From Rhodobacteraceae bacterium UBA3069 (GTDB taxonomy: Bacteria > Pseudomonadota > Alphaproteobacteria > Rhodobacterales > Rhodobacteraceae): a stretch of 49,911 nt of DNA. Below are positions 24,908 to 33,378 of the stretch, piece after piece. The position numbers were made by a program, and so were the translations under genes. Where the stretch lies: assembly GCA_002366795.1 (NCBI GenBank), contig DFBX01000041.1, forward strand, positions 1 to 49,911, written 5' to 3'. Position 1 is the first letter of the stretch; each line of letters begins with the position of its first letter. The notes beneath the pieces were generated by a model that was given only the letters and a program-made list of their open reading frames with translations, searched no databases and was not told the DNA's origin.

Positions 24908-26407
24908 ATGCAAGAACTGACCCATTACATCGGCGGCGAACACGTCAAAGGCACGTCCGGCCGGTTCAGCGATGTCTTCAACCCCGCCACCGGCGAAGTC
25001 CAGGCAAAATGCCCGCTGGCCTCGGTCGAGGAAATGAACCACGCGGTCCAAGTGGCCGCCGCCGCGCAGCCCGCATGGGCCGCCACCAACCCGCAGCGCC
25101 GCGCCCGCGTTCTGATGAAACTGGTCGATCTGCTGAACCGCGACATGGACAAGCTGGCCGAGGCGCTGTCGCGCGAACACGGCAAGACCCTGCCCGACGC
25201 CGCAGGCGACGTGCAGCGCGGTCTGGAAGTGGTGGAATACTGCATCGGCGCGCCGCAACTGCTGAAAGGCGAATACACCGACGGCGCAGGTCCGGGCATC
25301 GATATGTATTCCATGCGCCAGGCGCTTGGCGTTTCTGCCGGCATCACACCCTTCAACTTCCCCGCCATGATCCCGATGTGGATGTTCGCCCCCGCGATTG
25401 CCTGCGGCAACGCCTTCATCCTGAAACCGTCCGAGCGTGACCCGTCGGTGCCGCTGATGCTGGCCGAACTGGCCGAAGAGGCAGGCCTGCCCAAAGGCAT
25501 CTTGCAGGTCGTCAACGGCGACAAGGAAGCGGTGGATGCGATCCTTGATAACGATGTGATCCAGTCGGTCGGCTTCGTCGGCTCGACCCCGATTGCCGAA
25601 TATATCTATGGTCGCGGCTGTTCCAACGGCAAGCGCGTGCAGTGCTTTGGCGGCGCGAAAAACCACATGATCATCATGCCCGACGCGGACATGGACCAGG
25701 CCGCAGACGCGCTGATCGGCGCGGGCTACGGCGCCGCGGGTGAACGCTGCATGGCCATCTCGGTCGCCGTGCCGGTGGGCGAGGAAACGGCCGACCGCCT
25801 GATCGAAAAGCTGGTGCCCCGCATCGAGAAGCTGAAGGTCGGCCCCTATACTTCGGGCGATGACGTGGATTACGGCCCCGTCGTGACCGCCGCGGCCAAG
25901 GCCAACATTCTGAAACTGGTGGAAACCGGCGTGGCGCAGGGCGCGGAACTGGTCGTCGACGGCCGCGATTTCAGCCTGCAAGGCTACGAGGACGGCTTCT
26001 TTGTCGGCCCGCACCTGTTCGACCGCGTGACCAAGGACATGGACATCTACCAAAAAGAGATTTTCGGCCCGGTCCTGTCCTGCGTTCGCGCGCAAAGCTA
26101 TGAAGAGGCGCTTTGCCTTGCCATGGACCACGAATACGGCAACGGCACCGCGATCTTCACCCGCGACGGCGACGCCGCGCGCGATTTCGCCAGCCGCATC
26201 AACGTGGGCATGATCGGGATCAACGTGCCGATCCCCGTGCCGCTCGCCTATCACACCTTCGGCGGCTGGAAGAAATCGGCCTTTGGTGATCTCAACCAGC
26301 ACGGGCCGGATGCGTTCAAATTCTACACGCGCACCAAGACCGTCACCTCGCGTTGGCCCTCGGGCATCAAGGAAGGTGGCGAGTTCAACTTCAAGCCGAT
26401 GGAATAA
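24908..26407 (+). CDS. mmsA: CoA-acylating methylmalonate-semialdehyde dehydrogenase
   Basis: A 499-aa aldehyde dehydrogenase superfamily enzyme that converts methylmalonate or malonate semialdehyde to propionyl- or acetyl-CoA, the last step of valine catabolism. Features: N-terminal YIGGEHVKGTSGRFSDVFNP, cofactor segments GITPFNFPAMIP and KPSERDPS, GFVGSTPIAEYIY, and catalytic Cys281 in GERCMAIS. It lacks the general-base Glu motif ELGGK used by hydrolysing enzymes and has FGGAKNH instead, as expected of the CoA-acylating type. AGGAGG lies five bases before the ATG. It is divergent from a LysR regulator and ends at a terminator. Confidence 0.96.
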   Translation: MQELTHYIGGEHVKGTSGRFSDVFNPATGEVQAKCPLASVEEMNHAVQVAAAAQPAWAATNPQRRARVLMKLVDLLNRDMDKLAEALSREHGKTLPDAAGDVQRGLEVVEYCIGAPQLLKGEYTDGAGPGIDMYSMRQALGVSAGITPFNFPAMIPMWMFAPAIACGNAFILKPSERDPSVPLMLAELAEEAGLPKGILQVVNGDKEAVDAILDNDVIQSVGFVGSTPIAEYIYGRGCSNGKRVQCFGGAKNHMIIMPDADMDQAADALIGAGYGAAGERCMAISVAVPVGEETADRLIEKLVPRIEKLKVGPYTSGDDVDYGPVVTAAAKANILKLVETGVAQGAELVVDGRDFSLQGYEDGFFVGPHLFDRVTKDMDIYQKEIFGPVLSCVRAQSYEEALCLAMDHEYGNGTAIFTRDGDAARDFASRINVGMIGINVPIPVPLAYHTFGGWKKSAFGDLNQHGPDAFKFYTRTKTVTSRWPSGIKEGGEFNFKPME

Positions 26408-26434
26408 TCGCACCATCGCGCACTGCTATGAAAA

Positions 26435-26464
26435 GGGCCGGTTCATCCGGCCCTTTCTCTTTTA
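26435..26464 (+). terminator. Terminator after mmsA
   Basis: GGGCCGG and CCGGCCC form a 7-bp stem with loop TTCAT, followed by TTTCTCTTTT. Confidence 0.88.
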
Positions 26465-26548
26465 AGGGGAATATTTTTCCTGTTTTCCCGTTTATCGGCT
26501 AATGACCCTTGACCTTTACCTGCCGCGGCTTTTTAGCGTCACGCCTTC

Positions 26549-26962
26549 ATGCCGGCCGAAGTCATCCTGTTTCCTGAACGCAACCTTGCCCTGTTCCGCC
26601 ATGTCGGCGTCAGTTTGGCCGACGATTGCATTTCGGCAATCAACACCTTCATTCAGATGCCCGGCTATCGCCCTGAAATGGCACATCTGGTGGACCTGTC
26701 CGGCGTAACGGAAGCTGCGGTCGATTTCAATTCGATGCCGGGGCTGGTGATGCGCGCGGCGCGGCTTGGCCATTATTTCACCCAAGGCTTGCACTGCGCG
26801 ATCTATGCGCCCGATGACGTGAGCTTTGGCTTTGCCCGCATGTATCAGCAGCTGGCCGAACAATTCCTGCCGTTCCAGACCGGGGTGTTCCACGATGCGG
26901 CCGGTGCGCTCGCACATGCCGGGCAAGACATTTCCACGCTGGACGCCCTGAACCCGGCCTGA
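26549..26962 (+). CDS. Hypothetical protein, possible STAS/SpoIIAA-like
   Basis: A 137-aa soluble protein (MPAEVILFPERNLALFRHVG, later MAHLVDLSGVTEAAVDF and AIYAPDDVSFGFARMYQQ). The alternating beta-alpha pattern with a central LVDLSGV strand resembles small STAS/SpoIIAA-like proteins, but no signature residue allows a firm call. It lies between the mmsA terminator and the carboxylate-amine ligase gene, 67 bases before the latter, possibly in the same unit. No function is assigned. Confidence 0.65.
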   Translation: MPAEVILFPERNLALFRHVGVSLADDCISAINTFIQMPGYRPEMAHLVDLSGVTEAAVDFNSMPGLVMRAARLGHYFTQGLHCAIYAPDDVSFGFARMYQQLAEQFLPFQTGVFHDAAGALAHAGQDISTLDALNPA

Positions 26963-27029
26963 TCGCCGCTTTGACCTTCAGCCGCGCCGATGTTCTAATC
27001 GGTCGTGCACAAGGCCAGCGGAGAATCCC

Positions 27030-28163
27030 ATGACCATCGCACAGCCCGATTTCACCATCGGCATCGAAGAAGAATACCTGCTTGTCGACAAGGACAGCCT
27101 TGACCTGGCCCCTGCACCGCCCGAACTGATCGCGCGGTGCAATGACGCGCTGCAAGGCCAGTTCAGCCCGGAATTCCTGAATTGCCAGGTCGAGATCGGC
27201 ACAAAAGTCTGCGCCAATATCGGCGAGGCGCGCGAGGAATTGAAAACCCTGCGCAGGACCGTGTCGCGCATCGCCGCCGATTACAACCTGTCGCCCATTG
27301 CCGCCTCGTGCCACCCGTTTTCCGACTGGCGCGACCAGGAACACACCGACAAGGACCGCTATAACAACCTGTCCGACCAGTTGGCGGGCGTGGTGCGCCG
27401 GATGCTGATCTGTGGGATGCATGTGCATGTGGGCATCGACGACAAGGACCAGCGGATCGACCTGATGAACCAGATGCGTTATTTCCTGCCGCATCTTCTG
27501 GCATTTTCCGCCTCCTCCCCGTTCTGGCAGGGCGAGGATACCGGCCTTAGCTGTTACCGGCTGACCGTGTTCGACAACCTGCCCCGCACCGGCCTGCCGC
27601 CGCGGTTCGACGCCTGGGGCAATTACGAACGCTCGGTCGAGGCGCTGACCGACATGGGCCAGATCGAGGACGCCTCGAAAATCTGGTGGGACATGCGCCC
27701 CTCGCATCAATACCCCACGCTTGAATCGCGCATTTGCGATGTCCAGCCCCGACTGGAACATGCGCTGACACTGGCCGCCGTGACGCAGGCGCTGATGCGG
27801 ATGCTGTGGCGGCTTTCGCTGCAAAACCAGCGTTGGCGGGTCTATGACAGCTTCCTTCTGTCCGAAAACCGCTGGCGCGCGCAGCGGTATGGCACCCGCG
27901 AAGGGCTGATAGATTTCGGCGCGCGGCAGGTCTTGTCCTTCAACCAGTTGTCCGAAGAACTGATCACTCTTACCGGCGAGGATGCAATGGCACTGCAATC
28001 CGCCCCGGAAATCGAGGCGCTGCGCGACATGTTCGCGCTTGGCGCCTCGGCGGCACGGCAACGCACCGTCCTGTCCGAGGAAATGGAACAACACGGCGAT
28101 CAGGACCGCGCACTGCGCGCCGTCGTCACCCACCTGATCGAAGAATTCCACGCCGATCTGTAA
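27030..28163 (+). CDS. Carboxylate-amine ligase, GCS2/YbdK family
   Basis: A 377-aa protein of the glutamate-cysteine ligase 2 family: start FTIGIEEEYLLVD with the metal-binding Glu cluster, CQVEIGTKVCANI, AASCHPFSDW, the substrate/metal site CGMHVHVGIDD, and RPSHQYPTLESRICDVQPRLEHAL. YbdK-type enzymes ligate glutamate to an amine or cysteine using ATP, with weak activity in vitro; the physiological product is unsettled. ATG follows GCGGAGAA. It lies inside the valine catabolic block without an obvious pathway role. Confidence 0.9.
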   Translation: MTIAQPDFTIGIEEEYLLVDKDSLDLAPAPPELIARCNDALQGQFSPEFLNCQVEIGTKVCANIGEAREELKTLRRTVSRIAADYNLSPIAASCHPFSDWRDQEHTDKDRYNNLSDQLAGVVRRMLICGMHVHVGIDDKDQRIDLMNQMRYFLPHLLAFSASSPFWQGEDTGLSCYRLTVFDNLPRTGLPPRFDAWGNYERSVEALTDMGQIEDASKIWWDMRPSHQYPTLESRICDVQPRLEHALTLAAVTQALMRMLWRLSLQNQRWRVYDSFLLSENRWRAQRYGTREGLIDFGARQVLSFNQLSEELITLTGEDAMALQSAPEIEALRDMFALGASAARQRTVLSEEMEQHGDQDRALRAVVTHLIEEFHADL

Positions 28164-28248
28164 ATGCCTCTTTTCCCCTTGCAACAATCCTGCAAGAATG
28201 CGGAATTAAACAAGTGTTCAATAACGAAAATCAGGGAGGAGGAAACCC

Positions 28249-29394
28249 ATGGATTTCGCGTTGACCGAGGAACAGACTGCAATCTTCGACATGGCCCACG
28301 CATTCGGGCAGGAAAACATCGCCCCCCACGCCCGCCAGTGGGAAGAGGACGGAATCATCCCGAAATCCCTGTGGCCGCAGGTTGGCGAATTGGGGTTCGG
28401 CGGGCTTTATGTGTCTGAAGAAGGCGGCGGCGCGGGGCTGTCCCGCCTGGACGCAGTGCTGGTGTTCGAGGCGCTGTCGATGGCCTGCCCTTCGGTCGCC
28501 TCTTTCCTGTCGATCCACAATATGTGCGCCAAGATGATCGACACATTCGCCGATGATGACGTGAAAGCGCGCTACATGCCCGGCGTGATTTCGATGGACA
28601 CGGTGCTGTCCTACTGCCTGACCGAACCGGGGTCGGGGTCGGACGCGGCGGCGCTGAAAACCCGTGCGGCCAAGGGCAACGACGGCTATGTGCTGAACGG
28701 CACCAAGGCCTTCATTTCTGGCGGCGGCTATTCCGATGCCTATGTCGTGATGTGCCGCACCGGCGATGACGGGCCGAAGGGCATTTCCACCGTGATCGTA
28801 GATGATGGCACCGATGGACTGTCCTTTGGCGGGCTGGAACAGAAAATGGGCTGGAAATCGCAGCCCACGCGGCAGGTGCAATTCGACGATTGCAAGGTGC
28901 CGCTGGAAAACCTTGTGGGCGAGGAAGGCAAGGGTTTCAAATACGCCATGGCCGGTCTTGACGGCGGACGGCTGAACATCTCCGCCTGCTCTTTGGGGGC
29001 GGCGCAGCAGGCGCTGAACCTGACGCTGCAATATATGTCCGAACGCAAGGCCTTCGGCCAGTCGATCGACCAGTTCCAGGCGCTTCAATTCCGTCTTGCG
29101 GATATGGAGATTGAACTTCAGGCCGCCCGCACCTTCCTGCGCCAGGCCGCGTGGAAGCTGGACCAAGGCGCACCTGATGCGACGAAATTCTGCGCCATGG
29201 CCAAGAAATTCGTGACCGAGGCAGGCTCGAAGATCGTGAACCAATGCCTGCAACTGCATGGCGGTTACGGCTATCTGGCCGATTACGGGATCGAGAAACT
29301 GGTGCGCGATCTGCGCGTGCATGAAATCCTTGAAGGCACCAACGAAATCATGCGCCTGATCACCGCGCGTTCGCTGCTGGCAGAGGCCCGCTGA
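28249..29394 (+). CDS. Acyl-CoA dehydrogenase, probably isobutyryl-CoA specific
   Basis: A 381-aa FAD enzyme with the acyl-CoA dehydrogenase signatures SYCLTEPGSGSDAAALKT, KAFGQSIDQFQALQFRLADM, and C-terminal GGYGYLADYGIEKLVRD followed by EILEGTNEIM. The Glu before GTNEI (Glu362) is the usual catalytic base. Neighbours (mmsA upstream, hydroxyisobutyryl-CoA hydrolase and dehydrogenase directly downstream) point to isobutyryl-CoA oxidation in valine degradation. GGAGGAG precedes the ATG. Its stop overlaps the next start (TGATG at 29392-29396), indicating coupling. Confidence 0.92.
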   Translation: MDFALTEEQTAIFDMAHAFGQENIAPHARQWEEDGIIPKSLWPQVGELGFGGLYVSEEGGGAGLSRLDAVLVFEALSMACPSVASFLSIHNMCAKMIDTFADDDVKARYMPGVISMDTVLSYCLTEPGSGSDAAALKTRAAKGNDGYVLNGTKAFISGGGYSDAYVVMCRTGDDGPKGISTVIVDDGTDGLSFGGLEQKMGWKSQPTRQVQFDDCKVPLENLVGEEGKGFKYAMAGLDGGRLNISACSLGAAQQALNLTLQYMSERKAFGQSIDQFQALQFRLADMEIELQAARTFLRQAAWKLDQGAPDATKFCAMAKKFVTEAGSKIVNQCLQLHGGYGYLADYGIEKLVRDLRVHEILEGTNEIMRLITARSLLAEAR

Positions 29395-31307
29395 TGCCCG
29401 ATATTTCCATTCGCATCCAAGGGGTTGCGGGCCGGATCACCTTGAACCGGCCCAAGGCGCTGAACGCGCTGACCTATGACATGGCAACGGCGATCGAGGC
29501 GGCGATTGACGCATGGCGCGACGATCCAGCCGTGCAGCTGGTCGTCATCGACGCGGAAGGCGACCGCGCCTTTTGCGCCGGCGGCGATATTGCCGATCTC
29601 TATGCCAGCGGCACCAAGGGCGATTTTGCCTATGGCCGCAAATTCTGGGCCGATGAATACCGGCTGAACGCCAAGCTGGCCGAATACCCGAAACCCACGG
29701 TCAGCCTGATGCAGGGCTTTACCATGGGCGGCGGCGTCGGCGTGGGCTGTCACCTTGGCACCCGCATCGTCGGGGACAGCAGCCAGATCGCCATGCCGGA
29801 ATGCGGCATCGGACTGGTGCCGGACGTGGGCGGCTCTCTGATCTTGGCGCGCGCGCCGGGCCGGTTGGGCGAATACCTTGGCACCACCGCGGGGCGCATG
29901 GGCGCAGCCGATGCGATCTTGGCCGGTTTTGCCGACGCCTACATCCCCGAACCCGAATGGCCCGCCCTGATTGCTGCCTTGGAATCGGGCGATCTGCCTG
30001 CCATCGAAAAAGCCGCACAAACCCCGGCAGACGGCACACTGGAACCGCTGCGCGGCCAGATCGACGCCATGTTCGCGGGCGAAACCCTTGGCGATATCGT
30101 CAACCTGTTGAAGGCAGAGGACAGCGAATTCGCGGCCAGGACGCTCAAGGCGTTGAACCGCAATTCGCCGCTGGCCATGGGCTGCGCCGTGGAAATGATC
30201 CACCGGCTGCGCCAAGGCACGCCCGACATCCGCCGCGCGCTGGAACTGGAATACCGCTTCACCTATCGCGCCATGGAAAAGGGCGATTTCCTGGAAGGGA
30301 TCCGCGCCGCGATCATCGACAAGGACCGCAATCCGCAATGGAAACACGGGCTGGACGCCCTGCCCTCTGTCGCGGTGTCGCAAATGCTGCTGCCCCTCGG
30401 GGCGGACACGCTGAATTTCGAGGAGGAGACCACCATGCAAATCGCATTCATCGGGCTTGGCAACATGGGCGCGCCCATGGCCGCCAATCTTGCCACCGCC
30501 GGGCATGACGTGACCGGGTTCGACACCGCTGGCGTCACCGCCGAGGGCGTCACCAGTGCTGCCACCGCGGAAGAGGCCGTCAAAGGCGCGGACGTGGTCA
30601 TCACCATGCTGCCCAACGGGCAAATCCTGCGCAGCGTCGCCGCGCAGATCATCCCCCACATGGACAAGGGCGCGGCGCTTGTCGATTGTTCGACCGTGGA
30701 CGTGGAAAGCGCCCGCGCCGTGGCCGAACAGGCGACCCGGGCGGGCCTTTTGGCAGTGGACGCGCCTGTATCGGGCGGGGTTGGCGGGGCCACGGCAGGC
30801 ACGCTGACCTTCATGTGCGGCGGATCGCCCGCCGCCTTCGCCAAGGCGGAACCCCTGTTCGACATCATGGGCCAAAAGGCCGTGCATTGCGGCGATGCGG
30901 GCGCAGGCCAATCGGCCAAGATCTGCAACAACATGATCCTTGGCGTCACCATGATCGCCACCTGCGAGGCTTTTGCACTGGCCGACAAGCTGGGCCTTGA
31001 TCGGCAAAAGATGTTCGACGTGGTCAGCACCTCCTCGGGGTATAGCTGGTCGATGAACGCCTATTGCCCCGCGCCGGGCGTCGGCCCGACCAGCCCTGCC
31101 GACAACGATTACAAACCCGGCTTTGCAGCCGAACTGATGCTGAAAGACCTGCGCCTGTCGCAACAGGCCGCAGAGGCTGTCGATGCCGACACCCCCATGG
31201 GCCAGGCCGCCGCCGCGCTATACGAGGCATTCGTGGAATCCGAGGGTGGCAAGGGCATGGATTTCTCGGCCATGCTGCCCCGGTTCGAAAAACGCGGGCG
31301 CGACTGA
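29394..31307 (+). CDS. In-frame fusion: hydroxyisobutyryl-CoA hydrolase + HIBADH
   Basis: A single 637-codon frame joins two enzymes that are normally separate. Residues 1 to about 342 are a crotonase-type 3-hydroxyisobutyryl-CoA hydrolase (RITLNRPKALNALTYDM, FCAGGDIADLY, GFTMGGGVGVGCHLGTRI, PECGIGLVPDVGGSL). Residues 348-637 are a complete 3-hydroxyisobutyrate dehydrogenase. The join is LGADTLNF-EEETT-M, with the dehydrogenase ribosome site GAGGAGGAG read as Glu codons. No stop exists between the halves. Either a true fusion arose by stop loss, or a one-base deletion or sequencing error hides a stop (TTCGAGGAGG in place of, say, TTCTGAGGAGG). The halves catalyse consecutive steps of valine catabolism, so fusion would make biochemical sense. 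Confidence 0.8.
   Translation: MPDISIRIQGVAGRITLNRPKALNALTYDMATAIEAAIDAWRDDPAVQLVVIDAEGDRAFCAGGDIADLYASGTKGDFAYGRKFWADEYRLNAKLAEYPKPTVSLMQGFTMGGGVGVGCHLGTRIVGDSSQIAMPECGIGLVPDVGGSLILARAPGRLGEYLGTTAGRMGAADAILAGFADAYIPEPEWPALIAALESGDLPAIEKAAQTPADGTLEPLRGQIDAMFAGETLGDIVNLLKAEDSEFAARTLKALNRNSPLAMGCAVEMIHRLRQGTPDIRRALELEYRFTYRAMEKGDFLEGIRAAIIDKDRNPQWKHGLDALPSVAVSQMLLPLGADTLNFEEETTMQIAFIGLGNMGAPMAANLATAGHDVTGFDTAGVTAEGVTSAATAEEAVKGADVVITMLPNGQILRSVAAQIIPHMDKGAALVDCSTVDVESARAVAEQATRAGLLAVDAPVSGGVGGATAGTLTFMCGGSPAAFAKAEPLFDIMGQKAVHCGDAGAGQSAKICNNMILGVTMIATCEAFALADKLGLDRQKMFDVVSTSSGYSWSMNAYCPAPGVGPTSPADNDYKPGFAAELMLKDLRLSQQAAEAVDADTPMGQAAAALYEAFVESEGGKGMDFSAMLPRFEKRGRD
30435..31307 (+). CDS. mmsB: 3-hydroxyisobutyrate dehydrogenase (internal start)
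   Basis: From the internal ATG 30435 the frame gives a full-length 290-aa dehydrogenase: Rossmann start MQIAFIGLGNMGAPMAANLA, substrate loop DAPVSGGVGGATAGTLTFM (110-128), catalytic Lys162 in GAGQSAKICNNM, and DNDYKPGFAAELMLKDL. It oxidises 3-hydroxyisobutyrate to methylmalonate semialdehyde, the substrate of MmsA. A consensus ribosome site (GAGGAGG) lies about nine bases upstream, so independent translation is likely even if the upstream hydrolase frame reads through. Confidence 0.85.
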   Translation: MQIAFIGLGNMGAPMAANLATAGHDVTGFDTAGVTAEGVTSAATAEEAVKGADVVITMLPNGQILRSVAAQIIPHMDKGAALVDCSTVDVESARAVAEQATRAGLLAVDAPVSGGVGGATAGTLTFMCGGSPAAFAKAEPLFDIMGQKAVHCGDAGAGQSAKICNNMILGVTMIATCEAFALADKLGLDRQKMFDVVSTSSGYSWSMNAYCPAPGVGPTSPADNDYKPGFAAELMLKDLRLSQQAAEAVDADTPMGQAAAALYEAFVESEGGKGMDFSAMLPRFEKRGRD

Positions 31308-31356
31308 CGCGGCGCGGGGGCTTGCAGCCGCGATGCGCCGCGCTACTGTCGCGGGT

Positions 31357-32040
31357 ATGAGCCATGACACCCCTTCCCCCGCCGCGGCGCCCGACTGGTG
31401 CGATGCGGCGGGGCTGACCCTTCTGGATGATGCGGCGCGGGCGCGGCTGGCCCCGCTTGCGCCCATGTCCCTGCCCGCCCGCACCCCGCTGTTTCATGCG
31501 GGCGATGCGGCGCAGGGCTATGCCATCGTGCTGTCGGGCCGGATCGACGTGACCCTGACCGGCGCATCGGGGCGCGAGATCCTGCTTTACACGGTCGAGC
31601 CGGGGCAATCCTGCGTGCAGACCACCATGGGCCTGATCTCGGACCGCAACTATTCGGCGGATGCGCAAACCGTCACCGACACGCGGCTGGTGCTGGTGCC
31701 CAAACCCACATTTACGGGGCTGTTGAACGACAGCGCCAGCTTTCGCTCCATCGTGTTCGACGCTTTCGCTCAGCGGATGCAAGCCATGACGGAACTGCTG
31801 GAAAAGGTTGCCTTCATGCGTGCCGAATGCCGGATCGCGGAACGTCTGCTGACCCTTGCGGCCCCCGGCCCGATCCAGTTGACTCAGGCCGGACTGGCCG
31901 CGCAGGTCGGCACCGCCCGCGAAGTCGTCTCGCGCCGGCTGGATGCATGGTCGCGCAATGGCTGGGTCCGCACCGGGCGCGGCACGGTCGAGGTGCTGAA
32001 CCCCGACGCCCTGCGCGGTATTGCCCTGAAAGGCGACTGA
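31357..32040 (+). CDS. Crp/Fnr-family transcriptional regulator
   Basis: A 227-aa regulator with an N-terminal cyclic-nucleotide-binding-like beta roll (PLFHAGDAAQGYAIVLSGRI, then YTVEPGQSCVQTTMGL) and a C-terminal winged HTH (LTQAGLAAQVGTAREVVSRRLDAW). FNR-type Fe-S cysteines are absent; one Cys sits in GQSCVQT. The ligand is unknown. I start at ATG 31357; no good ribosome site is visible and an ATG at 31333 is possible. It is 49 bases after the valine block and upstream of small envelope genes that it may control. Confidence 0.85.
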   Translation: MSHDTPSPAAAPDWCDAAGLTLLDDAARARLAPLAPMSLPARTPLFHAGDAAQGYAIVLSGRIDVTLTGASGREILLYTVEPGQSCVQTTMGLISDRNYSADAQTVTDTRLVLVPKPTFTGLLNDSASFRSIVFDAFAQRMQAMTELLEKVAFMRAECRIAERLLTLAAPGPIQLTQAGLAAQVGTAREVVSRRLDAWSRNGWVRTGRGTVEVLNPDALRGIALKGD

Positions 32041-32124
32041 TCACGTTTTCGCCGCTGCGACATCCTGTCCGGAACCCTTCCGCCACCGCGTTGGTTGACC
32101 TTGTAAATAAAAAGGAACAATTCA

Positions 32125-32541
32125 ATGATACCAATTGTGCCCCTGGCGCTGATGGCGGCCATGGAGTTGCCTGACGCCGCCTATGAACCCGCACCGCTGA
32201 ACCTTGCCCAAAGTAACGGGCCGGTCACTTTGGCCAAATCCGACAAATCGCGCCCTGCCAATGCGCATGGCAAAGGCCAGACCGCGTATACCATTGCCGA
32301 CTGCCCGCCCGGCCTTGCCAAGAAGAACCCGCCCTGTGTGCCGCCGGGCCTTGCACAGCAGGCACATCCATATCGCCCCGGTGACCGCCTGTCAGGCGAC
32401 TACCTCGCCATCGACGGCAGCCGCCACGGCTGGGACGGGCGCTATGGCTATTACCGGCAGGGCGGATACGTCATTCAGGTGGATCGCAGCACGATGGAGG
32501 TGATCGGCCTCATGGGGCTGGTGTCGGACCTGCTGAACTAA
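32125..32541 (+). CDS. Small RcnB-like periplasmic protein
   Basis: A 138-aa protein with a short hydrophobic N-terminus that may be a signal peptide (MIPIVPLALMAAMELPDAA), a low-complexity middle with CPPGLAKKNPPCVPPGLAQ, and a C-terminal RcnB-like motif (RPGDRLSGDYLAI, GYYRQGGYVIQVDRSTMEVI). RcnB proteins are periplasmic and modulate nickel/cobalt efflux in enterics, but no rcnA-like exporter is nearby, so a general envelope role is equally possible. AAAGGAACAATTC precedes the ATG. Confidence 0.65.
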   Translation: MIPIVPLALMAAMELPDAAYEPAPLNLAQSNGPVTLAKSDKSRPANAHGKGQTAYTIADCPPGLAKKNPPCVPPGLAQQAHPYRPGDRLSGDYLAIDGSRHGWDGRYGYYRQGGYVIQVDRSTMEVIGLMGLVSDLLN

Positions 32542-32547
32542 GCCCTA

Positions 32548-32562
32548 TGTGACAGTGTCACA
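32548..32562. promoter_or_regulatory. Perfect CRP-like palindrome before DUF2892 gene
   Basis: TGTGACA-G-TGTCACA is a 15-base perfect palindrome seven bases after the RcnB-like stop. It resembles a CRP site (TGTGA-N6-TCACA) with a spacer one base short. A Crp/Fnr regulator is encoded 0.5 kb upstream. It is a candidate operator. Confidence 0.45.
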
Positions 32563-32578
32563 GACAGGGACGCCGACT

Positions 32579-32608
32579 CAGGTTAAGATATTGCTAATCT
32601 TGAACCTG
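32579..32608. promoter_or_regulatory. Second dyad before the DUF2892 ribosome site
   Basis: CAGGTTAAGAT and ATCTTGAACCTG are inverted repeats with a single extra base, spaced by seven. The dyad ends two bases before AAAAGGAG, the ribosome site of the DUF2892 gene. It could be an operator or an mRNA hairpin affecting initiation. Confidence 0.45.
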
Positions 32609-32622
32609 AAAAGGAGATTCCC

Positions 32623-32823
32623 ATGTCCAAGAATGTCGGCGGTATTGACCGCATCCTGCGTATCGTCATCGGCCTTGCAATGCTGGTGGGCTTTTTCCTG
32701 CTGCCCGATGCCGGTTACCGCTGGTTCCTTCTGATCGGTATCGTGCCGCTGTTCACCGGCCTGTTCCAGACCTGCCCGCTATATTCGATCTTCGGGATGA
32801 ACACCTGCCCGATGAAAAAGTGA
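32623..32823 (+). CDS. DUF2892 (YgaP-type) small membrane protein
   Basis: A 66-aa protein: MSKNVGGIDRILRIVIGL, two membrane segments (about 10-27 and 32-48), and CPLYSIFGMNTCPMKK with two cysteines. This is the stand-alone form of the membrane part of the rhodanese YgaP. A separate rhodanese gene (36485-36844) lies 3.7 kb away, so the two YgaP parts are encoded apart here. AAGGAG precedes the ATG. Two palindromes upstream suggest regulated expression. Confidence 0.88.
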   Translation: MSKNVGGIDRILRIVIGLAMLVGFFLLPDAGYRWFLLIGIVPLFTGLFQTCPLYSIFGMNTCPMKK

Positions 32824-32952
32824 TCGGCGGATAAGCCCCGCCCCAAAAGGGCGAAACTGGCAAAACCTCGCTAAGCGGTACGCCGCTTAGCGACAAACAG
32901 GAAATCGCATCTTATATTCAAACCTCCGAATGCTTTCGTGGAGGAGACCAAG

Positions 32953-33291
32953 ATGCAAACCAACTTCAAGATGCCCCATGGCAAGGCCAGCGTTGCCGGC
33001 CATGCATTCATCGTCGTGACCTGCCTTGGGCTGGCCATCCTTCCCGCTGCGGCCGTCGCCAAGGGTGCCGGCGCGGGCGGGGCCGCCGTATCGGCAGGCA
33101 GCACTCAAAAAATCCAGTCGCGCAACATGGACCAAACCCGCACCCGCACCGAGGCCCGCGTGACGAAAAATTGCGATGGCGCCTGCGATACTGCGGCCCG
33201 CGTTCAAACCCGCAACCAGACGCAAGAACGCCACGAGTTTCGCAAAACACTGGGAAAATTGAACGGCTTGTTCGGTAAGTCCGACAACTGA
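32953..33291 (+). CDS. Exported hypothetical protein
   Basis: A 112-aa protein with a signal peptide-like segment (about 14-37, GHAFIVVTCLGLAILPAAAVA), a glycine/alanine linker, and a polar Arg/Thr/Gln-rich body (DQTRTRTEARVTKNCDGAC, VQTRNQTQERHEFRKTL) with two Cys in CDGAC. I do not recognise the family. I start at ATG 32953 with GGAGGAG six bases upstream; the GTG five codons earlier overlaps that site. It ends before a strong terminator. Confidence 0.65.
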   Translation: MQTNFKMPHGKASVAGHAFIVVTCLGLAILPAAAVAKGAGAGGAAVSAGSTQKIQSRNMDQTRTRTEARVTKNCDGACDTAARVQTRNQTQERHEFRKTLGKLNGLFGKSDN

Positions 33292-33339
33292 CGGTGTCCC
33301 TGCGGGCCCGTCCCCTATCTGCTGCGGGCCTGCATCCTG

Positions 33340-33372
33340 GCCGCCCTTCACCCACGAAGGGCGGCTTTTTTC
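33340..33372 (+). terminator. Terminator between exported protein gene and uvrA
   Basis: GCCGCCCTTC and GAAGGGCGGC form a 10-bp perfect stem with loop ACCCAC, followed by six Ts on the plus strand. It ends seven bases from the convergent uvrA stop. Confidence 0.92.
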
Positions 33373-33378
33373 ATGCGC

